From NCBI GenBank assembly GCA_003433295.1, contig CP016202.1:514993-578992 (forward strand): DNA of 64,000 bases. Reading direction: 5' to 3'. This document shows, in pieces, positions 52,969 through 59,590 of this stretch (position 1 is its first letter; the number at the start of each line of letters is the position of its first letter). The position numbers were made by a program, and so were the translations under genes. The notes beneath the pieces are model-generated. The model saw only the letters and a list, made by a program, of their open reading frames with translations, searched no databases and was not told the DNA's origin. This DNA is from Eubacterium minutum ATCC 700079. GTDB taxonomy: Bacteria; Bacillota; Clostridia; Peptostreptococcales; Anaerovoracaceae.

Positions 52969-54327
52969 TCACATCTCAATAAGCTTCTCTTGATACCCCG
53001 CCATTTCGCATTTTGCTATCCGCTCCGCCACAGGCCGCAGCCTTTCGTCCGTTATTTTTCCCAACATTTTCAGGCGTTTGGGAGAAATACGTTTTTCAGA
53101 TTTGCATTTTTCGTAATCCTCTTCCCCCATGTGCTTGAAATCGAATTTCCCCTCATAGTATTGCGATAATTTTTGTGCAATCAGAATACCTTCAGGATCC
53201 AGATCCCCCGAATAGTACACTTCAGTTCCGGATTTTGCAAGAAGATCAAGTACCATCAACCCCGCAAGTCTTGGCTGTCCGTTCATGCACATGTACGCTT
53301 TGCCGACATCATTTGTTCTCGCGCCTTCGTAATGCACGGTATCATCCGCTCCCACACGGTCACCATGTGGGACATAAGAAACGCCCGTACCGTCCTCGTG
53401 CGACATGTCATTATTTTCGCACAGCACGGCAAAGACGGACGGATTTTCCACTATGTGAATCTTTCCGTTCGGGCATAGTATCTCTTTCCACTCCGCCACA
53501 ACGTTCAGCGGCACCTGCACTATGTCACTTTCCGCAGAAAACCCTTCCATGCCTTTATGCGGCATTCCATCATTTTTGATCGCACGCACATTGTAAAGCA
53601 TCGCGTAATTCGAGATATCGTCGAGCATTATTCCCGCAGCCAGATAACTCCTCTGGCGTTTATATGCCGGAAACATACCGGACGTCCCCACTTCTATTTC
53701 TCTGAGTTCAAGATCTTTCAAGATCACCCTATAAAGAAGTTCTCCCTCTTTTGTTCCACGGTCAAAGGCATGGGGGTTTCCGATCAGCATAGCCGCAAAA
53801 ACCGCGAGATACATTCTCTTTCCGTTGCGGCAGGGCAAGTTGTTATATATTTCCGCAGCAAGCCACAACGTCCTTTTCCAATTTGACAGTTCCTCATTGG
53901 CGCCGCATTTCACGAGCCGAAAGATTTCGTCAGGCTGTTTGCCCGCGGGCGTTGAGGAATAAATATAGAGGTTTTCAAGGCGTATGATCAGGCGCTCTAT
54001 CTCCACGCTGTACTCCGACATCTGATAACGGTATTTCCGGTTTTTGAATTCCGCTATGGACGCCACTTTCCTGGTATCCTGTATCGGGTTCAGATTTCCC
54101 CATTCTGTAAGCATCGTAAGATCCTGCAGGCACTGCTCCGGTCTATAATCCGCAAAGAAAGAATCTTTGAGCATCTCTTCGTACACGTCTTCCTGATACA
54201 ACCTGTATTTCAGTTTCTCGTAATTCTCAAAGAATATGCGCATGATGCACCGATATCTGTCCGCATTGTCCGCATTCAGATACTTAACCTCCATCACCGG
54301 CTTTATCAGTTTATCCGATACCTGCAT
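52969..54327 (-). CDS. DUF2397 / DUF2399 (TIGR02677-TIGR02679) chimera with Toprim-like end
   Basis: A 452-residue protein. The first 110 or so residues resemble the N-terminus of TIGR02677/DUF2397 (YLNADNADRYRCIMRIFFEN, TEWGNLNPIQDTRKVASI). The remainder resembles TIGR02679/DUF2399: GNPHAFDRGTKEGELL, IHIVENPSVFAVLCEN, and a Toprim-like YYSGDLDPEGILIAQKL near residue 385. These families normally are separate genes in a four-gene cassette with TIGR02678 and the SMC-like ATPase TIGR02680, related in outline to Wadjet/Mks systems. Here the two are joined and the ATPase is missing. The ATG at 54327 has AAAGGGATAAACGGT; an upstream TTG is less likely. Confidence 0.72.
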   Translation of the reverse strand: MQVSDKLIKPVMEVKYLNADNADRYRCIMRIFFENYEKLKYRLYQEDVYEEMLKDSFFADYRPEQCLQDLTMLTEWGNLNPIQDTRKVASIAEFKNRKYRYQMSEYSVEIERLIIRLENLYIYSSTPAGKQPDEIFRLVKCGANEELSNWKRTLWLAAEIYNNLPCRNGKRMYLAVFAAMLIGNPHAFDRGTKEGELLYRVILKDLELREIEVGTSGMFPAYKRQRSYLAAGIMLDDISNYAMLYNVRAIKNDGMPHKGMEGFSAESDIVQVPLNVVAEWKEILCPNGKIHIVENPSVFAVLCENNDMSHEDGTGVSYVPHGDRVGADDTVHYEGARTNDVGKAYMCMNGQPRLAGLMVLDLLAKSGTEVYYSGDLDPEGILIAQKLSQYYEGKFDFKHMGEEDYEKCKSEKRISPKRLKMLGKITDERLRPVAERIAKCEMAGYQEKLIEM

Positions 54328-54346
54328 ACCGTTTATCCCTTTCTGT

Positions 54347-55165
54347 TCACTCCATGGTGAGCAGCCTCTCATAGATTTCTCTGTCAATGTCCTTCCAGAC
54401 GTTGAATATTACCCTTTCCATCGCGCCCTTGTGATTGGAAAGCCAATCACGCACGGTGGAAACTGCTATCTCCGCCGCCCTCTTGTTCGGAAAATGGAAA
54501 ACCCCGGTGGATATACAGCAGAACGCCACGCTCTTCAATCCGTTCTCCTTACACATGTCGAGCGTATTACGGTAGCAGTCGGACAAAGCCTTTTCAAGTT
54601 TTTTATTAAGGGTCGATTCAACGATCGGTCCGACTACATGGATCACCTTTTTCGCCGGAAGATTGTAGGCGTCCGTCAACATCGGAACCGAGACCGGCTG
54701 TTCGTAAGCGCGTCCATGCTTGGCGCGCAGCATGTTCATCTGCCTGTCGCACTCCTCTCTGAGTTGAACTCCGGCAAAGGTATGAATACAGTTGTCGATA
54801 CATGCATGCATCGGAATAAAGCAGCCCAACATCCGGGAGTTTGCGGCATTCACTATGGCATCAACGGCAAGTCGTGTTATGTCTCCCTGCCAGACGGAAA
54901 GGCAATCAACGGTCACCGGAATGTCGGAAAGTCCCACAACTCCCCTCTCTTCCGCCCGTTCAGTCAGGTACTCATCTTGAGCTTTCAATACATCCTGCGG
55001 CAGTTTTCCCGGCATACGCACATTCATAAGCGATCTCAGAATGCGTCTTTTACCTTCGACATCCGTCGGAATTTCAATGTTTCGGTATTCGCTTGAGTCT
55101 TCCCTGAATTTCTCCACAAGATAATCGAGAAGCTGTATATTTGCGCGTTTCTTTTCCATGTCCAT
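54347..55165 (-). CDS. Zinc-type macrodomain protein (ADP-ribosyl hydrolase-like)
   Basis: A 272-residue protein. After a helical N-terminal region (1-85) comes a macrodomain: GDITRLAVDAIVNAANSRMLG, then the Cys/His cluster CFIPMHACIDNCIHTFAG that defines the zinc-containing class, and CISTGVFHFPNKRAAEIA. Enzymes of this class remove ADP-ribose from proteins, often paired with a SirTM sirtuin, which is not seen here. The start overlaps the ureohydrolase-like stop (TGATG). Second gene of a four-gene operon. Confidence 0.88.
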   Translation of the reverse strand: MDMEKKRANIQLLDYLVEKFREDSSEYRNIEIPTDVEGKRRILRSLMNVRMPGKLPQDVLKAQDEYLTERAEERGVVGLSDIPVTVDCLSVWQGDITRLAVDAIVNAANSRMLGCFIPMHACIDNCIHTFAGVQLREECDRQMNMLRAKHGRAYEQPVSVPMLTDAYNLPAKKVIHVVGPIVESTLNKKLEKALSDCYRNTLDMCKENGLKSVAFCCISTGVFHFPNKRAAEIAVSTVRDWLSNHKGAMERVIFNVWKDIDREIYERLLTME

Positions 55166-56019
55166 CACACCTGTTCCTTACCGTACCTGACCAATTTTTT
55201 AAGCAATTCATTATCTCTATCGTTTTCATCACCGATATATTCCAATATTCCCAAGCCCACGACATTTGAGCTTTCCCCTATTTTTTCGAGTATGGAAATC
55301 AACGCGTCACATGTCAATCCATCCGGTTCCGGAACTTGCGATTCCGAGAATTCCAAAGGGTCAAGACAGTCAAGATCGATATGGATAAAAACGTTATCCA
55401 TACCTTTTTTAATGATTTCTTTTGCAACCACGGTCGGATCGGAATTGAGTTCGCCCGCAGTAAAATCAGATACATTATGTTCTTCCTTAAACCTGCTTTC
55501 TTCCTCATCCAAGTTTCGATTACCGCACATTATAATCTGTTTCGGGTCCACTGTGGAAAACAATTTATCCAATATTTTAGGGTCGCTTTCACCGGTCAGA
55601 GCACGAAGTCCCATGCCGTAAAAAAGTTTGCTGCCGGAAGCCTGCGGTGTATTCAAATCTCCGTGCGCATCTATGTATACGATAGCCATATTCCCTGCAT
55701 ACCTTTTATTAAGCCATGCGATACAAGATATGCTGGATTCACAGCTGCCACCTATCAAAAAAATGTTTTCGGGAGATTTCTCTCTTAAAACATGGTTCAC
55801 ATCATCCAGGCCGTTCAAAATATCACTGTATCCAAGCACATCATTCTCTGTCGGCGCTATATCCGCCGTGCTGACATCGACTATTTCCATATCTACATCA
55901 TTCGCATAGTTGTTCTTCAGATTATATGCGCCGCGGTATGTCCGTAAATCCCTGCCGCCCCCCTGCCAAAACGGTATAAGTACATTAAGTTTTCCACAAA
56001 TATTGGTCATTTCACTCAT
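55165..56019 (-). CDS. Arginase/agmatinase-family protein with altered metal site
   Basis: A 284-residue ureohydrolase-fold protein. Second and third metal motifs are intact: YIDAHGDLN (117-121) and IHIDLDCLDP. The first, normally GGDHS, is GGSCES (90-95), so the His ligand is replaced by Cys93 or lost. It may still bind metal or may have a different activity; arginase, agmatinase and formiminoglutamase cannot be told apart here. GGAGGAGGTAAAAAGT precedes the ATG. First gene of the operon with the macrodomain and toprim genes. Confidence 0.82.
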   Translation of the reverse strand: MSEMTNICGKLNVLIPFWQGGGRDLRTYRGAYNLKNNYANDVDMEIVDVSTADIAPTENDVLGYSDILNGLDDVNHVLREKSPENIFLIGGSCESSISCIAWLNKRYAGNMAIVYIDAHGDLNTPQASGSKLFYGMGLRALTGESDPKILDKLFSTVDPKQIIMCGNRNLDEEESRFKEEHNVSDFTAGELNSDPTVVAKEIIKKGMDNVFIHIDLDCLDPLEFSESQVPEPDGLTCDALISILEKIGESSNVVGLGILEYIGDENDRDNELLKKLVRYGKEQV

Positions 56020-56053
56020 ACTTTTTACCTCCTCCGGTTTCTACATTTAAGTT

Positions 56054-56099
56054 GTTCATCGCCGCTCTTTCATTGCTTTGCCCCGGTACATACATTATA
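56054..56099. repeat. 46-bp direct repeat, left copy
   Basis: GTTCATCGCCGCTCTTTCAT through CATTATA. The same 46 bp with two differences occurs at 57667-57712, in the same orientation. Between them are a truncated GNAT gene and the AlbA_2 gene. The repeat core CATTATA could supply a -10 box toward the ureohydrolase-like gene on the minus strand. Confidence 0.92.
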
Positions 56100-56234
56100 T
56101 ATTTTGAGCTCCGGCTGCTCTATGATCGATCTGTCGGGCGGATCCATACCCTCCGGTATAAATATCGCCTCGTACAGAAAATCTCTCACTATATCGTTTT
56201 CATTTACTTCCATACCACGTAGAGCATTAAACAT
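56070..56234 (-). pseudogene. N-terminal fragment of a GNAT acetyltransferase
   Basis: A 54-codon frame (VRDFLYEAIFIPEG, PPDRSIIEQPELKIY) that matches the opening of GNAT family N-acetyltransferases. It loses homology at the 46-bp repeat and stops inside it; full-length members have roughly 150 or more residues. It starts 6 bp after the AlbA_2 stop on the same strand with GAGG very close to the ATG. Truncation at the repeat points to a recombination junction. Confidence 0.68.
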
Positions 56235-56240
56235 ACCTCA

Positions 56241-57593
56241 TTATTCTTTTATTTCCCAGTGCCCATATCGCTTTCCGCCAACCCGCTCTATTCGCCCGGA
56301 TTCCTTAAGATCACTTATATGTCTAACCAGTGTTCTTCTGGCAATTCCAGTCGCTGCTGATAATTGATCCAGTGTGATATCCGGCTTATTGCGAATTAAT
56401 TCAATTATCCTAAGTGCCAAAGTGTCATCCAAAGCGCCATCTGCTTTGGCACTTTGGCTCTTTGGCTCTTCGAGCTGATCTATAAGCGCACTTTCAAGCG
56501 CCTTGAAAAAGACACGAAGTCCATGGCCAAGAAGCTCATAACGTGGCGGTTCTGCACCTAATGCTTTACATTCATCAATTATTTTTTCAATTCCGCGACC
56601 CCAATGTTCAATATACCCCGCTCGGTAAAAAACATTTGCAATGTCCGGATTATAGGGAACTGAATCATGTGGCTCCATTAGTGTTTCCACAGTCCAGCTT
56701 TCAGGGAAAATACATTGATTACTGATTATGAGCTGTCCATCCTCAATACGTATCTGTATCGGAACACCATACATATAGCACGTATGCGCTATGGCGTTAT
56801 AAACAGCTTCCCGGATAGCCTCTCTCGCAAATGGATATGTTTCAACCCGTCTGTCATGTATATAATCAACCTTTGCCTTAAGATACTTCAGATAGATAAG
56901 ATCGATGACCCGGTCAGCATTTTTGATCAGAGATCCTTCAAGATCATCATGATATAGTAAGTCGGCTCCCTCACCAAATCTCCCGATCTTAATATAGCTT
57001 CCAACCTGTACGATTCCGGGATCATGGTAAAACAACAGAACCGCAGATCGTTTCAGCTTTCCATCTTTCATCAGCCCAAGTTTACTCAAAAGCTCATCAT
57101 TCGGTATATCAAGTTCCCTCTCCGTCATTCGTCTGTTTCTGAGCGCTTCTCTACGAAAGATTTTGAAGCTTTCCTCATCCAGATCATCAACCGTAATATT
57201 TTCTACAGTGACATCCTCCCAACGGACTCCGGTCTTCTGCATTATGAACTCGGTCAGTGCAATCCCGGTCAGCTGTTGCTTTATAGCCCCACTCCGATAA
57301 TGAAACTCTCCGCGATAACTGATGGGGAAAGTGCTCGGTTTAACTTTAATCTCCAAATAGACTTTCCCATCCTTGGTCAGCTTATTCACATCCGCAACGA
57401 TGCCAAGTCCTTGCCGGATCTTGTTCGGGATATCTTCCAGCAACTTTTTGATATTTTTCATGCCGACAACATTACCGGTATCATCAATACCTATATAAAT
57501 GGTGCCACCCTGGGCATTGGCAAAGCCGCACACCCACTTCAGGTATTCATCCCGCCAGGATTCCTTATATTCGATGTTTTGACTTTCTGCCAT
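56241..57593 (-). CDS. AlbA_2 (Schlafen-type) DNA-binding / RecG-like ATP-binding protein
   Basis: A 450-residue protein. N-terminal AlbA_2 domain (residues 5-130: IEYKESWRDEYLKWVCGFAN, GGTIYIGIDDTGNVVG, FHYRSGAIKQQLTG), a GHKL-like ATP-binding domain about 250-370 (REAIREAVYNAIAHTCY, NPDIANVFYRAGYIEHWGRG), and a C-terminal winged helix (LDQLSAATGIARRTLVRHISD). Such genes are widespread in accessory regions and are assumed to be regulators; their role is poorly defined. GGAGG 8 nt before the ATG at 57593. It sits between 46-bp direct repeats. Confidence 0.85.
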   Translation of the reverse strand: MAESQNIEYKESWRDEYLKWVCGFANAQGGTIYIGIDDTGNVVGMKNIKKLLEDIPNKIRQGLGIVADVNKLTKDGKVYLEIKVKPSTFPISYRGEFHYRSGAIKQQLTGIALTEFIMQKTGVRWEDVTVENITVDDLDEESFKIFRREALRNRRMTERELDIPNDELLSKLGLMKDGKLKRSAVLLFYHDPGIVQVGSYIKIGRFGEGADLLYHDDLEGSLIKNADRVIDLIYLKYLKAKVDYIHDRRVETYPFAREAIREAVYNAIAHTCYMYGVPIQIRIEDGQLIISNQCIFPESWTVETLMEPHDSVPYNPDIANVFYRAGYIEHWGRGIEKIIDECKALGAEPPRYELLGHGLRVFFKALESALIDQLEEPKSQSAKADGALDDTLALRIIELIRNKPDITLDQLSAATGIARRTLVRHISDLKESGRIERVGGKRYGHWEIKE

Positions 57594-57666
57594 AAATATA
57601 ACCTCCAACAAAACAAATGCTATTCCATGAAGAACCCATCGGTATCAAAGATATAGTCCGGTTTCT

Positions 57667-57712
57667 GTTCACCGCCGGTCTTTCATTGCTTTGCCCCGGT
57701 ACATACATTATA
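57667..57712. repeat. 46-bp direct repeat, right copy, with bidirectional -10
   Basis: Differs from 56054-56099 at two positions. It runs into a perfect palindrome ACATTATAATGT (57703-57718 region) offering TATAAT on both strands; on the plus strand TTGCTT (57686-57691), 17 bp, TATAAT (57709-57714) is a plausible promoter for the AlkD-like gene. Confidence 0.85.
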
Positions 57713-57779
57713 ATGTCTAACGTAGCAGAAAGTAAAGAAATTCCTATAACTACAAAAGGAAGAAAGGACTGATTGCGAG

Positions 57780-58460
57780 ATGGATATAAGAAAAGGATTA
57801 TTTGAATTGCGGGATACGGGCTATGCGGAATTTCAAAGTAAACTGGTTCCGAACCTGCCGCCCGACAGTATCATCGGAGTCCGCATTCCTTTGCTTCGTA
57901 AATTCGCCAAAGAATGCATAAAAACCGGCTGCCACACTGCATTCATGGCGGATATTCCACATAAGTACTATGACGAAAACATGCTTCACGGGCTATTGAT
58001 TTCCGAGATGAAGGATTTTGACGAGTGCATCAACGCTTTGGGCATTTTTTTACCGTACATAGATAACTGGGCAGTATGCGATACGCTTTCCCCAAAGGTA
58101 TTCAAACGTCACAAAGACAGTTTACTCCCTATGATACGGAAATGGTCATCGTCGCCATCCACTTATACCTGTCGTTTCGGCTTGGAAATGCTCATGACAC
58201 ATTTCCTCGACGATGATTTCAAAGAAGAGTATCTGGAGATCCCCGCCCGGATCCGTTCCGAAGAATACTATGTGAACATGATGATCGCATGGTTCTTCGC
58301 CACGGCGCTTGCAAAGCAATGGGAGTCATCAATCGCCTACATTCAGGACAACCTTTTGGATGTGTGGACGCATAACAAAACAATACAAAAGGCTCGTGAA
58401 AGCTACAGAATAAGCACCGACCAAAAATCGTACCTGAAAACATTGAAGCGGACAGATTAG
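57780..58460 (+). CDS. AlkD-like DNA alkylation repair protein
   Basis: A 226-residue all-helical protein of the HEAT-like DNA glycosylase family that removes alkylated bases. Seen: VRIPLLRKFAKE near residue 35, YIDNWAVCDTLSPKVF with the conserved Trp and Asp, RFGLEMLMTHFLDD and MMIAWFFATALAKQW. Length is normal. AAAGGA is somewhat far from the ATG. The gene lies just outside the right 46-bp repeat and may be an older neighbour of the island. Confidence 0.85.
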   Translation: MDIRKGLFELRDTGYAEFQSKLVPNLPPDSIIGVRIPLLRKFAKECIKTGCHTAFMADIPHKYYDENMLHGLLISEMKDFDECINALGIFLPYIDNWAVCDTLSPKVFKRHKDSLLPMIRKWSSSPSTYTCRFGLEMLMTHFLDDDFKEEYLEIPARIRSEEYYVNMMIAWFFATALAKQWESSIAYIQDNLLDVWTHNKTIQKARESYRISTDQKSYLKTLKRTD

Positions 58461-58489
58461 TAAAATTTTGTCAAACTACGCACCAAGTA

Positions 58490-58518
58490 GTTACAAAATC
58501 CCGTTTTGATGTTATACT
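58490..58518 (+). promoter_or_regulatory. Promoter of the structured RNA
   Basis: GTTACA (58490-58495), 17 bp, TATACT (58513-58518). The start would be near 58525, just where the structured sequence begins. Confidence 0.5.
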
Positions 58519-58524
58519 GTACGG

Positions 58525-58848
58525 TATCTCAGGGTCTGTGGTTGAAAATCCATGTCAGGTGCGGACGAAAGGATCCACGTAAACCGCAGGCATAAGCTTG
58601 CGACTATCATGGCGCACTCTAGGAGGTAAGTCCTCGGGTAAATCCCGACAAAGGCAAATGTGGGGGCAAAGACCAGGTCAGCCTGAGATAAAACAATGTG
58701 CGCGATCAACACGATTTCACGATCCGGTCATTACCGATTTTATATCGCGTAATGTGCATACAGTCGTAAATCGCGATTGTGCAACGAGGCGACATTCCAC
58801 AAACACAAACAACCACAAACATAATTAATATATTCATTGTCGCCTCAA
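58525..58848 (+). ncRNA. Structured non-coding RNA, possible raiA-motif RNA
   Basis: No protein is encoded. The plus strand has GTCAGGTGCGGACGAAAGGA followed by TCCACG, then several short perfect hairpins: CGCAGGCATAAGCTTGCG (58585-58605 area), GAGGTAAGTCCTC, CGGGTAAATCCCG, and later GAGGCGAC / GTCGCCTC around a 45-nt AC-rich loop. It has a promoter at 58490 and a strong terminator at 58849. The sequence style and the neighbouring hpf (raiA) gene suggest the raiA motif, but hpf is convergent rather than downstream, so the assignment is tentative. An SRP RNA was considered and does not fit. Confidence 0.55.
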
Positions 58849-58909
58849 AAAACCGGGAGAGTTTGCCGACCGGTGAATCACTCACTCGCCGGCAAACTCT
58901 CCCGGTTTT
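58849..58909. terminator. Strong bidirectional terminator
   Basis: AAAACCGGGAGAGTTTGCCG and CGGCAAACTCTCCCGGTTTT form a 20-bp perfect stem with a 21-nt loop. It ends the structured RNA on the plus strand and hpf on the minus strand. 58910-58983 holds nothing else. Confidence 0.9.
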
Positions 58910-58983
58910 ATGTTATTTTGATATTAAGTATCCGTGATATTTTACTTATCCGCCATGTTCCGGCCTTTTACAATCGACATATC

Positions 58984-59511
58984 TTAATATTCCGTATCCA
59001 GCATACCGTAATTACCGTCTTTACGTTTGTAAATCAGAGAAATGCTGTCGCTTTCCATATTCAGGAACAGGAAAAAATCGTGCTGGAGCATCTCCATCTC
59101 CAAGATGGCCTCTTCCGTGTTCATCGGACGAAGCTCAAGCTTCTTCTTCCTCACAACGGAAGCCTCTTCTTCCGGTTCGTCGGGTTCAGGCAAAAATTCA
59201 AATTTCAACGCCTTGTTGTCCATATATCTCTTCTGTAATTTGCCCTTGAACTTCGACATCTGTTTGGACAGTTTTGAAATCGCAAGATCTAAACTCTCAT
59301 AGATGTCATCGGCAACCTCCTCGGCTCTGAAAACTGCACCTTTTGCATTTATCGTCGCCTCCAGTTTGTCTTTTCCGCGCTCATGCGAGAGAACCACGTT
59401 TGCAACGATTTCGTCCGCGAAGTACTTGCTCAGTTTCTCGAATTTCATCTCAACTTTATCCTGCAGTTTAGGGTAAGTCTTGAAATTCTTGGCAATAATA
59501 TTCACTTTCAT
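58984..59511 (-). CDS. hpf: Ribosome hibernation promoting factor, long form
   Basis: A 175-residue protein: N-terminal S30AE domain (MKVNIIAKNFKTYPKLQDKV, HERGKDKLEATINAKGAVFR) that blocks the decoding site, an acidic linker (PEPDEPEEEASVV) and the C-terminal dimerisation domain (TEEAILEMEMLQHDFFLFLN, YKRKDGNYGML). Long HPF forms 100S dimers in stationary phase. Start at 59511 matches the family; an ATG two codons earlier is closer to the AAAGGAAGG site. The leader has a GGTTCGC/GCGAACC hairpin at 59530-59547. Confidence 0.95.
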   Translation of the reverse strand: MKVNIIAKNFKTYPKLQDKVEMKFEKLSKYFADEIVANVVLSHERGKDKLEATINAKGAVFRAEEVADDIYESLDLAISKLSKQMSKFKGKLQKRYMDNKALKFEFLPEPDEPEEEASVVRKKKLELRPMNTEEAILEMEMLQHDFFLFLNMESDSISLIYKRKDGNYGMLDTEY

Positions 59512-59561
59512 ATGCATGCCTTCCTTTCCGGTTCGCAACGGCGAACCTCTTGTTTATTGAT

Positions 59562-59589
59562 ATTATACCACAGCATTTTCAGAATACAA
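59562..59589 (-). promoter_or_regulatory. Promoter of hpf
   Basis: Minus strand TGGTATAAT gives a perfect TATAAT (59562-59567) with the TGn extension, and TTGTAT 16 bp upstream (59584-59589). It abuts the stop of the beta-propeller surface gene. Confidence 0.65.
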
Positions 59590-59590
59590 T

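Noticed and set aside
58525-58700. SRP (4.5S) RNA, suggested by GTCAGGTGCGGACGAAAGGA
   Set aside because: The helix 8 GGAAG...AGCAGCC context is missing and the surrounding hairpins do not fit the SRP fold.
58525-58848. RNase P RNA or tmRNA
   Set aside because: Neither the RNase P conserved AGGAAAGTCC core nor a tmRNA tRNA-like end or tag frame is present.
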